Positions 22,804 to 30,105 of a stretch of 32,851 nucleotides of DNA are shown here, one piece after another. The stretch spans positions 1 through 32,851 of the IMG/VR virus record IMGVR_UViG_3300008448_000358. One strand, written 5' to 3'. The stretch's first letter is position 1; the number at the start of each line of letters is the position of its first letter. The position numbers and the translations under genes were made by a program. The notes beneath the pieces were generated by a model. That model saw only the letters and a list, made by a program, of their open reading frames with translations, was not told where the DNA came from and ran no database searches. This DNA comes from a virus.

Positions 22804-23009
22804 ACTGAAAATTTTTTTAATTGTTGTATGTTAATTGATTTACCATACAATAATACACTTGTATAGTTGTGATGTATCCAATCCAAAAATTGTTTTTGGG
22901 TCATCTTATATTTCTTCTCATAATCAATTTCTAACATCCTTTTGTAATAAAGATTTTTATTAAAGGGTGCAAGTTCTTGTTCATTAGGTCTAGATAATTC
23001 CAATATCAT
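22800..23009 (-). CDS. hypothetical 69-residue protein
   Basis: The protein starts MILELSRPNEQELAPFNKNL and contains a basic helical stretch (YYKRMLEIDYEKKYKMTQKQ). No domain is recognised. It overlaps both neighbours by 4 bp (ATGA junctions), which shows translational coupling at the end of the head-connector genes and supports it as a real gene. Confidence 0.6.
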   Translation of the reverse strand: MILELSRPNEQELAPFNKNLYYKRMLEIDYEKKYKMTQKQFLDWIHHNYTSVLLYGKSINIQQLKKFSV

Positions 23010-23266
23010 AATCCGTTTTTCTTTTTTAAATTTCTATTCTCATCCATCAACATTTCAACTTTCTTTTCAAGTTGTTGAATTTTATTATTTAGTTCGTGTA
23101 TCTCTTGTTTTAAGTCATCTATTATGTTCTTATAAAGACCAATAGATAATTCTAAATTACGCAGTACTTGATTGTCAGTTTCTGCGTTACTTCTTCTTCT
23201 ACCAACGGCCCAACCAGCTATTGCAGTTAAAGAATTTGAAATAAGTAATATTATAGTTTCATTCAT
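23006..23266 (-). CDS. membrane-anchored coiled-coil protein (possible holin or spanin-like)
   Basis: The 86 residues begin with a hydrophobic segment (about 4-21, IILLISNSLTAIAGWAVG), followed by RRR. A long heptad-rich coiled coil (about 30-80, with LKQEIHELNNKIQQLEKKVE) comes next. The plan of one N-terminal membrane anchor and a charged coiled coil suits an inner-membrane spanin-like or holin-accessory protein. Phages also have such proteins as virion or connector parts. It is the only small single-membrane-segment protein seen, so it is the best lysis-related candidate, but no endolysin gene stands next to it. Confidence 0.6.
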   Translation of the reverse strand: MNETIILLISNSLTAIAGWAVGRRRSNAETDNQVLRNLELSIGLYKNIIDDLKQEIHELNNKIQQLEKKVEMLMDENRNLKKKNGL

Positions 23267-23267
23267 A

Positions 23268-23900
23268 TTAATAGCAATCGTAGCAATCAGGATTTGATGA
23301 TTCTATTTCACTATATGATGGTAAGTTACCAAACATACCATTTCCACCGTGTCCTCTATATGCATATCCGTAACGGCTTGTGTGATTTAGAACAATTGGG
23401 TTATTGTATTTTGCTGATTTGTCAGGTATCATACCATCAATTGTAGATGTAGATAGATAATCAGGGAATAGATTTTGACCACGTCCTGTGATTAGATAAT
23501 CCTGTAGTCTCATCTTATAAAAATCAGAACGTTGTTTTTGCACCGTTCTTAAATATTTCATCGTTTCTAAGTCCACAGGTGATGCCGACTCCATCTGTCC
23601 TTCTACTATTGACCTATTAGCCGTTCTATAATGGAGGTGAGGAATAGCATTGAAATATGAAACCTGAACTAAAAATGGTGCAATATAATCATTTACCAAA
23701 GTAAGTTCATCAGAATTAAATGTATTACCTGTAGAAGATACTTGGTCTAATAGATGTTCATAAAACTTTGTACCTAATAGTGGTTGTAGTTCTGTATCTT
23801 GTGCAATTTGTATTTCTGCACGTAATACATCCATATCTAAATTTTTCGATATGTTAGTGAATTGTTTTAGTTTCGTTTCTGATATTAAGAGTACTCCCAT
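23268..23900 (-). CDS. head-tail connector protein (DUF6712-like)
   Basis: The 210-residue protein starts at 23900 (MGVLLISETKLKQFTNISKN), in the context TTATAATATG, 1 bp after the portal stop. An upstream extension to 23963 overlaps the portal gene and is rejected. The N-terminal block (LKQFT-x-ISKN, then LRAEIQIAQDTELQPLLG-TKFYEHL) matches connector proteins of Bacteroidota phages, which attach to the portal ring. The C-terminus is Gly/Tyr-rich, with Cys residues in the last six positions (CYDCY). Placement directly behind the portal fits an adaptor role. Confidence 0.7.
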   Translation of the reverse strand: MGVLLISETKLKQFTNISKNLDMDVLRAEIQIAQDTELQPLLGTKFYEHLLDQVSSTGNTFNSDELTLVNDYIAPFLVQVSYFNAIPHLHYRTANRSIVEGQMESASPVDLETMKYLRTVQKQRSDFYKMRLQDYLITGRGQNLFPDYLSTSTIDGMIPDKSAKYNNPIVLNHTSRYGYAYRGHGGNGMFGNLPSYSEIESSNPDCYDCY

Positions 23901-23901
23901 A

Positions 23902-25068
23902 TTATAATACTTGTGTTGGTTGTTCTGGTTTATTTTCAACAACAGGCTGTTCAACAACATCACCTACTTCATAAATTGATAAAGGTTTAATTTCAAATGT
24001 TGTTGGTTTTTGTGATTTAAGACTTACCAATTTGTTGAATGTTGGTAATAGTTCGTGTTGATACGGCATAATCACCATCTTACGAATATATTCTGAGTGG
24101 TCCACAATCTCATTACGTGTACCTAACTTACCCGATGTACTGATACCAAACAATTCACCAGATGAGATTCTATGACCACTTAAAATGGTTCTAATAATGT
24201 CATCGTATATTGCTTGATAATATCCATCGTTTGATGATGGTGCAATCTGTGTAATTTCAGGAGCTAACTCCTTACTTTCGTTGAATGATATAATAGGTCT
24301 TCCCGCATTGTTTACAGAAGAATATTGTTCTTCCAATGCACGTGTGATAAGTCTTTGTTCTTCATCAGCAGGGATACCATTATTCATTGATATAAATAGA
24401 GATGGTAACATACCATTCTTTAAATTGTTTGAGTGAAATTCTTTGATGTTTACATCAATTTCGATAGCAGCCAAAGCACCGCTATAATCTGGATTAGGAT
24501 AATAGCTATTACTTGGTTGGTATTGTTTGTAATAAAGGATTTGAGATGGTTCACCATCTTCTTGATTGAAAGCATCATATTCTTCAACGGGATGTTTTTT
24601 AATATTTGTCCAATCAGCGCTATAATAATATTTTTCAATTTCATCTGTTTCAGGATTAATTTTACCGACTCTAACTCTACTAAAGTCTATGTGATATATT
24701 TCAGCAATACTTTCTCTGTCTCTACTCCATATCACGTTGATTGCATACCCCCCAAATAAAACAAGGTCCAATGCACATTTCTTCATTACTTCAGAAACGT
24801 TTTCTTTCTTGTTGATAAGATTAATAGTTCCCATTGGATTATTGATGGATACAACTCCATCACCCATAATCTGATTTACCTTGCTCGTTACAATAGCTTT
24901 ATGGATAGCACTATTGTTGTAACGTGTTATAAGATATTGTGGCATCAAATTATTGTCACCATAATATACCCAAGGTACTCTCTGAAATACTTCAGAAAAT
25001 CTTGGTAATATTGGTTCTTGTCTAAATTCAATTTTTGATAATTGATATTTTTTCTTTTCTTCACTCAT
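23902..25068 (-). CDS. portal protein
   Basis: The 388-residue protein would form the dodecameric DNA channel at the capsid vertex. The N-terminal portion (PWVYYGDNNLMPQYLITRYN, then SAIHKAIVTSKVNQIMGDGV) and the block LDLVLFGGYAINVIWSRD with IYHIDFSRVRVGK are the portal pattern of Bacteroidota phages. A long helical segment near 260-330 (YQAIYDDIIRTILSGHRISS) fits the portal stem and crown. It is rather short for a portal, and the C-terminus ends in a Pro/Glu/Val-rich tail. It is followed at once by the connector gene. It is far from the terminase (about 22 kb along the transcript), unlike the usual neighbouring arrangement. Confidence 0.8.
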   Translation of the reverse strand: MSEEKKKYQLSKIEFRQEPILPRFSEVFQRVPWVYYGDNNLMPQYLITRYNNSAIHKAIVTSKVNQIMGDGVVSINNPMGTINLINKKENVSEVMKKCALDLVLFGGYAINVIWSRDRESIAEIYHIDFSRVRVGKINPETDEIEKYYYSADWTNIKKHPVEEYDAFNQEDGEPSQILYYKQYQPSNSYYPNPDYSGALAAIEIDVNIKEFHSNNLKNGMLPSLFISMNNGIPADEEQRLITRALEEQYSSVNNAGRPIISFNESKELAPEITQIAPSSNDGYYQAIYDDIIRTILSGHRISSGELFGISTSGKLGTRNEIVDHSEYIRKMVIMPYQHELLPTFNKLVSLKSQKPTTFEIKPLSIYEVGDVVEQPVVENKPEQPTQVL

Positions 25069-25070
25069 AA

Positions 25071-25445
25071 TTAATCTTGTATGTAGATGTAGTTTTCATT
25101 ATCTTCATTTGGTGAAACATATTCTGTAAATGGATTAGCTTCTTGACTACCATTTAATTGTGCCATACCCGTATAAACGAGGTTTGTACCATTACCAAAT
25201 ATTTGAAGGTTGTATTGTCCCAAGTAATTTAAATCTTGACCTGGTGTTTGTAGATTTAAGACTATCTCACAATACCTATCATTCTCACCATATTGTGCAG
25301 GATTAGATGTACTAATCGTATAGGATTTTACTTCCTGTGATACAACGTGTGTGAATGTTAAAGTATAACCTGAAAAGTCTGTTCTTGAATTGTTATTAAT
25401 GTTTAATACCAATTCGTTTTGTTGACCTTTGTTTAATATAAGCAT
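25071..25445 (-). CDS. small beta-rich structural protein
   Basis: The 124-residue protein starts at 25445 (MLILNKGQQNELVLNINNNS). The longer frame to 25565 would run back through the terminator and is rejected. It is predominantly beta (FSGYTLTFTHVV, then LGQYNLQIFGNG) with an acidic tail. This resembles small immunoglobulin-like or baseplate-upper-protein N-terminal domains, but no firm family can be named. It lies between the tail-tube-like gene and the portal, behind a terminator and 2 bp before the portal start. A virion role is inferred from context. Confidence 0.6.
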   Translation of the reverse strand: MLILNKGQQNELVLNINNNSRTDFSGYTLTFTHVVSQEVKSYTISTSNPAQYGENDRYCEIVLNLQTPGQDLNYLGQYNLQIFGNGTNLVYTGMAQLNGSQEANPFTEYVSPNEDNENYIYIQD

Positions 25446-25501
25446 ATTAATGACTGTATATCTATAAATATAAAAAAAATGAAAGTGAAAGGGTATATTA
25501 T

Positions 25502-25523
25502 AAAAAAAAGGGTCCGAAGACCC
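25502..25523 (-). terminator. leftward terminator with UUCG loop
   Basis: Read leftward, GGGTC (25523-25519), TTCG and GACCC (25514-25510) form a short, very stable hairpin with a UUCG tetraloop, followed by TTTTTTTT. It lies downstream of the tail-tube-like gene and upstream of the 124-residue gene, so transcripts of the capsid genes would partly end here. Confidence 0.85.
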
Positions 25524-25574
25524 TCTTTTATCAGGATATATGTATATAATTGGAGGATTTACCACCCAAATTAA

Positions 25575-26126
25575 TTATCCAACGAATGTAGCACCTGAGA
25601 ACACAGTAGCCAAAGTTCCAGTGATAACTCTACTTGGAACGGGTTCTTGTCCTGTTAGTGTGAAATTCATTCCGTTTCTGTCTCCTAAAGCCAAACCTGA
25701 AGTTAAAGCTCCTGCAGATACGTACATACCTCTTACTTGACCCAACATATACTGTGTACCATTTTGGTCAATACCGATAACTTGTAAGTTATCTTTTTGA
25801 GCCAAATTCAAAATGATGTTTCTTTTATCTTCATCATATTTGAATAAGACCATTTCCAATACTTGTTCAAAGAACACTGTACCGTTTTCAAATGACTTTT
25901 GGATATTTTGAGTAAGTTGAGAAGTACCTCTTTTAAGTTCAAATCCGTAAAAGATTGTACCAGCGGCTGAAGTAGCACCTGTGATAGCGTCATCTACGTT
26001 GTATGTGAAACCTGTCACACCACCAACTGTAGTACCTGTACCACCAGCGATATATACTTTCTGGATACCACCAATACTATCAGAACATTGGTTTAAACTA
26101 ACTCCTTCTGAAATATAGCAACTCAT
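25575..26126 (-). CDS. virion protein, tail-tube-like
   Basis: The 183-residue protein begins MSCYISEGVSLNQCSDSIGG and is beta-rich. A central block reads FELKRGTSQLTQNIQKSFEN, and the end contains GMNFTLTGQEPVPS. This layout (Cys-bearing N-terminus, Gly-Gly-I-x-x-V-Y-I strand, then an [FE]-N-G-T-x-F block) resembles tail-tube proteins annotated next to major capsid genes in Bacteroidota siphophages. It has its own gene unit, bracketed by hairpins at 26168-26186 and 25502-25523, consistent with high, separately controlled expression. A head decoration protein is the main alternative. Confidence 0.6.
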   Translation of the reverse strand: MSCYISEGVSLNQCSDSIGGIQKVYIAGGTGTTVGGVTGFTYNVDDAITGATSAAGTIFYGFELKRGTSQLTQNIQKSFENGTVFFEQVLEMVLFKYDEDKRNIILNLAQKDNLQVIGIDQNGTQYMLGQVRGMYVSAGALTSGLALGDRNGMNFTLTGQEPVPSRVITGTLATVFSGATFVG

Positions 26127-26167
26127 AATTTATATTTATTAATTTTTCTTTTTTATTTTTTAAAATT

Positions 26168-26186
26168 GGGAGGACTTTCACCTCCC
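26168..26186. terminator. hairpin between capsid gene and tail-tube-like gene
   Basis: GGGAGG (26168-26173) and CCTCCC (26181-26186) form a 6-bp stem with a 7-base loop. The T-run TGTTTTTTTT lies on the plus-strand side. On the leftward side the tail is AATTTT, so leftward termination is probably partial. It follows the capsid gene stop (26210) directly. Confidence 0.6.
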
Positions 26187-26209
26187 TGTTTTTTTTCTAT
26201 TTAGATGAA

Positions 26210-27187
26210 TTACGCGATGTTGTTTGTTGCGAAGTAGTTTACACCTGCGAAACGAACTAAAGCTGCACCGTAGTTGTAGTTACCTCTGATACGAATTTCA
26301 TCGTTATCACGAGACCACCACATATCTAATTTCTCGTGGTCAGACAATAAGTCAAAACCTACTACGAAGTAGTCAGCTGGTCCTACTACAACTCTACCAG
26401 AACCGTTAAGACCGATAGTTGGATATACCTTTACAGTTGAGTTTGGATGTACTGCGAATGAGTTAGCCTCACCACCAATTACAACAGAAGAACCGATGTA
26501 GTTTTGGAAGAAGTTAGCTTTAGTTAACGCTTGAACGTATAATCTGTAGTTAGAATAAGACATATAACAAACTAAATTTTCTAAAGCTTGTGCGTTGTCA
26601 TCTAAAGCAGAGATTAATTTATCAACTTCTGTAATTGGGTTACCGTCAGTACCATAAGATGCCGCTGCAGAGAATGCAGTTGGTGTAGCAGATATTGCTG
26701 TACCAGTTGCACCTGAAACTAACAATGCTTTGAAACCTTGGAAACAATCACCACCTGCGGTAGTTGCTTGCCATAATTTTTGTTCAATTCTTTGTTGAAT
26801 TTGTTTTACTTTCAAATCAGCGATTTGTACTTCAAAAGGTACTACTTCTTCAGTTTCACCTTTTTGTAAAAGTAATGATTGATATGTGCTGTACAATGCG
26901 TCAGGACATAAGTTTTCGTTAATTCTCTCAGGACATACAGTCAAAGAGATTTGTGAGAAAGTGGTTGTACCACTTGGAGACCATCCACAAGCACCCGCTT
27001 GGAATGCTGGAGTTGAGTCTAAAATTTGAATTTGTTGTGTACCTTTGATACCAAGTTTCACATTACTGTTTTTTGCAGTAGTTCCACCTACAAGGGCTTT
27101 CATCATCAACTCAGTTGATGTTTGGTCTGTAAAACCAGTGATACTTGACACTACATATGCAAAATCTTCTTTTGAATAAGTTTTCAT
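26210..27187 (-). CDS. major capsid protein (HK97-fold)
   Basis: The 325-residue protein has the size and context of an HK97-fold capsid protein. It starts MKTYSKEDFAYVVSSITGFT. It has an E-loop-like region rich in Gly and Thr, a helical spine segment (ADLKVKQIQQRIEQKLWQAT), and a C-terminal P-domain with LLSDHEKLDMWWSRDNDEIR and RGNYNYGAALVRFAGVNYFA. That end is highly characteristic of Bacteroidota phage capsid proteins. It follows the scaffold gene by 28 bp and is followed by a terminator-like hairpin. The base composition is less extreme than the neighbours, with more C-ending codons, as expected for the most heavily expressed protein. Confidence 0.85.
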   Translation of the reverse strand: MKTYSKEDFAYVVSSITGFTDQTSTELMMKALVGGTTAKNSNVKLGIKGTQQIQILDSTPAFQAGACGWSPSGTTTFSQISLTVCPERINENLCPDALYSTYQSLLLQKGETEEVVPFEVQIADLKVKQIQQRIEQKLWQATTAGGDCFQGFKALLVSGATGTAISATPTAFSAAASYGTDGNPITEVDKLISALDDNAQALENLVCYMSYSNYRLYVQALTKANFFQNYIGSSVVIGGEANSFAVHPNSTVKVYPTIGLNGSGRVVVGPADYFVVGFDLLSDHEKLDMWWSRDNDEIRIRGNYNYGAALVRFAGVNYFATNNIA

Positions 27188-27215
27188 AATTTTTGTTTTA
27201 TTTTTTTTAATGTTT

Positions 27216-27971
27216 TTATTTTTTTCTCATACTCATAATAGAAGCAATTCTTGCATCTACAGAGTCAATTTTTTCTTCTTTATTAAAATCTGTTTTACCA
27301 TCAGCAATTTTCTTTCCTGCTGGTTGTTTCTTGAATGAAGAAAAATCGTTTTCCATTTTCTTCATACCGTCTTTCATTTTTTTCATTTCTTCGACAAGGA
27401 CTTTAACTTCGTCCATTAATGGAACTAAAGCTTCAACAACTGCTTCAACCACTTCTTGTGCAACAGGTGCAACTTCAGCTGGTACTTCAACAGGTACTTC
27501 TACTTCTTCCATTTCCTCAGAAACTTTTTCTTCAATCTTAACGATGATACCATCTTTGGTCTCAACTTTCATTCCACCTTCTAATTCGTGTACTCCATCT
27601 GGTGCAGGAACCTCAGCATCTTCAGTTACAACTTTAACAGCAGCACCTTCAATAACTTCTTCACCTTCAACTTTAATAGCAGTACCATCAACTAACTTAG
27701 CGTCAACGAAAATTTCCTTAACTGACATAATCTCACCATCTTTAACTTCAATTTCAAAGTTTTCTACAAGACGATAAGAACCTGACTTTAACGCAACTCT
27801 GTTAAACTCATCACTTAGTTTGGTGATTTTCTCACCTGCTTTAAGTTTTAAAGTTTCAACAATCGTATTATCTTCTAATTTAAAAGACTGCAAAGTAGGT
27901 TCGTCATTCAAGAAACCGTATTGTTTCATCAAATTTTTGATTTGACTAATAGCGTTTTTTGGATTTGACAT
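27216..27971 (-). CDS. capsid scaffold-like protein
   Basis: The 251-residue acidic protein has repeated Val/Glu/Gly strand motifs (V-x-x-G-x-x-I, about 50-150), a Glu/Val/Pro-rich stretch, and a C-terminal coiled coil (about 180-215, VKVLVEEMKKMKDGMKKMEN). It ends in a basic tail. It lies directly upstream of the capsid gene and downstream of the protease gene, the classical scaffold position. It should assemble the procapsid and be removed by the XkdF-type protease. The call rests on position and composition more than on a conserved motif. Confidence 0.7.
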   Translation of the reverse strand: MSNPKNAISQIKNLMKQYGFLNDEPTLQSFKLEDNTIVETLKLKAGEKITKLSDEFNRVALKSGSYRLVENFEIEVKDGEIMSVKEIFVDAKLVDGTAIKVEGEEVIEGAAVKVVTEDAEVPAPDGVHELEGGMKVETKDGIIVKIEEKVSEEMEEVEVPVEVPAEVAPVAQEVVEAVVEALVPLMDEVKVLVEEMKKMKDGMKKMENDFSSFKKQPAGKKIADGKTDFNKEEKIDSVDARIASIMSMRKK

Positions 27972-28032
27972 ACGTATTTATTTGTTTTTATTTATTTGTT
28001 TATATATAGAAATATAAATTATTATGTGTAGA
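27972..28032 (-). promoter_or_regulatory. AT-rich leader with a weak -7-like box upstream of scaffold/capsid
   Basis: The leftward strand contains TATATTTC (28016-28009), one base off TAnnTTTG, with TTTA at a 19-base spacing instead of TTTG. Two ACAAATAAATA repeats follow before the ATG at 27971. It may be a promoter for the scaffold and capsid genes. The match is weak. Confidence 0.3.
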
Positions 28033-29946
28033 CTATAAATCTTTTAAAATTTTAGCAACCTCTTTTAAAAATTCTTGTTCTCTGTAGAATTGTTCTATCT
28101 CCTCAAAGTAACCAGATACACTAAATCCGTTCAATTCCTTATTCTTTATTCTTTCCCAAATCAATGGATTACGGACTTTCATACTAACAAACCAAGTTCC
28201 AATTGGTAAGTCACCAAAACCATATTTGGTTGATTTGTCTTCCTGACTTTCCTTAATCCAACTTTCATAAACATATACATCTTCTGCAGCTTTACCATTA
28301 TGTTCGGTATCGTTGTTGTCAATGTACTTGTTTCTCATATACTTGTCAGCAATCATCTTGATTGTGTCCTCTTTGAATGTAACATAGTATGGGTTACCTT
28401 TCTTATCTTTTCTATAGATTTTAAGGTCAGGAACCATTGCGGGACCAACCACAATACGTTTTTCTTCATCAGTTTGGAAGTTCTGTTTTGACATTTTCTC
28501 TCTGTCAATAGAATTGATTTTACTCTCAGCCCAACTAAGTGCTGATTTACCTCCCCAACTATCATACATTAACTTTCCACAACCATCATCATAAGATTTA
28601 CTTGATTGTAGGTCCACTTTGTGTCTTGATAGATAAGAGTACATCCTACGTATCGTGTCCTCTGAGATTGGTTCACCATTAGCTAATTGATTAGCACGTT
28701 GTTTACCCACATCAGTTCCACAAGAACCCCATCCATTTTCTTCTACATACTTAAGTACAGCTTTAGCGTTGTTCTTTACACTATCAGGATAGTCAGTATA
28801 TGACTCATAGTTACTTCTTTTCTTCTTTTTCTTTCTAATACCTTGGTCAACATATCCTGTGATTGTACTAACATCATATCCCATATCTTCCTGTAGATAT
28901 TCCTCAATCTTGTCAATATGACCATCCATATAAGATACATCGTGTTTCATTCCACTAATCTTATCTACCTCACCAATAATATCTTTAAAGTCATCTACCA
29001 ATATAACCGCCTCTTCGTATTGATGTTCTGTTGCAGCTTCTGCTTTGATTACTTCATCCTCAATTCTAAACACATTATCAGCAACCTGTGCAGCACTTCT
29101 AATCATTCCTTTGGTATCATCATCATTATCCATAGATATTAGATGTTCAAAGGTAGCTTGTGCACCAGGACATATTTGGAAGAACCTCGTATGGTAACCA
29201 TATACGTTTACATTTGGTGGAATAATTTCCATTTTTTCTTTTGATAATCCCAAGTTCTTAATTGTACTTGGTGATGGATTACCTAAAGTCTTATTTGTAA
29301 CTGTATCTGGTTCAGAATAACCTAATACTCTTGGGTCAGGAATTAAGTCATTTGGAAAACCACCAACTTCTACCTTACCCTTATTGACTGATGCTTTGTT
29401 TGTAATTGTTGCATCTTTTTTATATTTGATACGAGACCACACGTGACGACAATTATAACCACCTCTCCAAACCATTGCTGATTGGCCAAAATCATTAGTT
29501 GTTACATCCATATCTTCTACTCTCCAAACGTAATTACGATTGATTAGAGTTTTACAAAAATCTCTTGTTGTTTTGATAACAGGTCCTTGTCCTGTAATTC
29601 TTGGATTGAGAATATACTTGTATCTAACATTATATTCTTGTTCATCTTCTATAGATGGACCATTTGGATTAGTTGAAATAAATTTATTAGTGCCATCTAA
29701 TATCTCAACACTATCCACAACCCAACCTTCATCAAATAATTCCTGTTCGTTTTGTGCTGTGGATATTAATTTTTGAATGTACTTGTCATCCTCACCATCA
29801 GGAATATGAAACTCTTCAGGTTTAACCTTATTGAATGCAACCCAATTTATTTCAATTGCTGGTTCAGAAACCAAGGATATACTATCGATGCCTGATATTT
29901 CATCATCTTCTTCAATCCTTAGTTCGTATGTTTTATCTTTCTTCAT
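28033..29946 (-). CDS. XkdF-type prohead protease with large internal insertion
   Basis: The 637-residue protein contains a split XkdF-type serine protease. The family's N-terminal block is at 18-40 (SGIDSISLVSEPAIEINWVA). The catalytic part is at ~495-620, with VGPAMVPDLKIYRK, a His box DTEHNGK (His549), WFVSMKV and the Ser motif GFSVSGYF (Ser609). Between them lie ~450 extra residues. At 125-175 they resemble the C-terminal end of Mu F/SPP1 gp7-type minor head proteins (TTRDFCKTLINRNYVW, GGYNCRHVW). A helical domain at 385-485 (ENGWGSCGTDVGKQRANQLA, then DDGCGKLMYDSWGG) follows. Thus one polypeptide may combine minor head protein and protease. It lies just upstream of the scaffold and capsid genes, as expected for a maturation protease. 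Confidence 0.8.
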   Translation of the reverse strand: MKKDKTYELRIEEDDEISGIDSISLVSEPAIEINWVAFNKVKPEEFHIPDGEDDKYIQKLISTAQNEQELFDEGWVVDSVEILDGTNKFISTNPNGPSIEDEQEYNVRYKYILNPRITGQGPVIKTTRDFCKTLINRNYVWRVEDMDVTTNDFGQSAMVWRGGYNCRHVWSRIKYKKDATITNKASVNKGKVEVGGFPNDLIPDPRVLGYSEPDTVTNKTLGNPSPSTIKNLGLSKEKMEIIPPNVNVYGYHTRFFQICPGAQATFEHLISMDNDDDTKGMIRSAAQVADNVFRIEDEVIKAEAATEHQYEEAVILVDDFKDIIGEVDKISGMKHDVSYMDGHIDKIEEYLQEDMGYDVSTITGYVDQGIRKKKKKRSNYESYTDYPDSVKNNAKAVLKYVEENGWGSCGTDVGKQRANQLANGEPISEDTIRRMYSYLSRHKVDLQSSKSYDDGCGKLMYDSWGGKSALSWAESKINSIDREKMSKQNFQTDEEKRIVVGPAMVPDLKIYRKDKKGNPYYVTFKEDTIKMIADKYMRNKYIDNNDTEHNGKAAEDVYVYESWIKESQEDKSTKYGFGDLPIGTWFVSMKVRNPLIWERIKNKELNGFSVSGYFEEIEQFYREQEFLKEVAKILKDL

Positions 29947-29975
29947 ATATTAAAATATAAATATTTTGGTTTTGA

Positions 29976-30104
29976 TTATCTACCTTGGCCACGGTACTTC
30001 TTTGGTTTCTGTGATTTAGGACCATATGACTTTTTACCATTTGGTTGTGACTTACGTTTACCAAAGGAGATTTTATGACTTGATTGTGATTTACCTTTTG
30101 CCAT
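29976..30104 (-). CDS. 42-residue highly basic protein
   Basis: A short open frame starts at 30104 in the context TTATAATATG, 1 bp after the tape measure stop, and ends at 29976, 29 bp before the protease gene. It encodes a Lys/Arg/Gly/Ser-rich protein starting MAKGKSQSSHKISFGKRKSQ and ending KKYRGQGR, with no acidic residue. The start context and tight packing support a real gene. Such a basic peptide could bind nucleic acid or the capsid interior. It somewhat recalls small basic ribosomal proteins, but the resemblance is weak. Confidence 0.65.
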   Translation of the reverse strand: MAKGKSQSSHKISFGKRKSQPNGKKSYGPKSQKPKKYRGQGR

Positions 30105-30105
30105 A

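Noticed and set aside
23901-23963. Upstream extension of the connector gene
   Set aside because: It overlaps the end of the portal gene. The ATG at 23900 has the operon's standard start context.
25446-25565. Upstream extension of the 124-residue gene
   Set aside because: The extra residues cross the UUCG terminator and an AT-rich leader. The ATG at 25445 starts a well-formed beta-rich domain.
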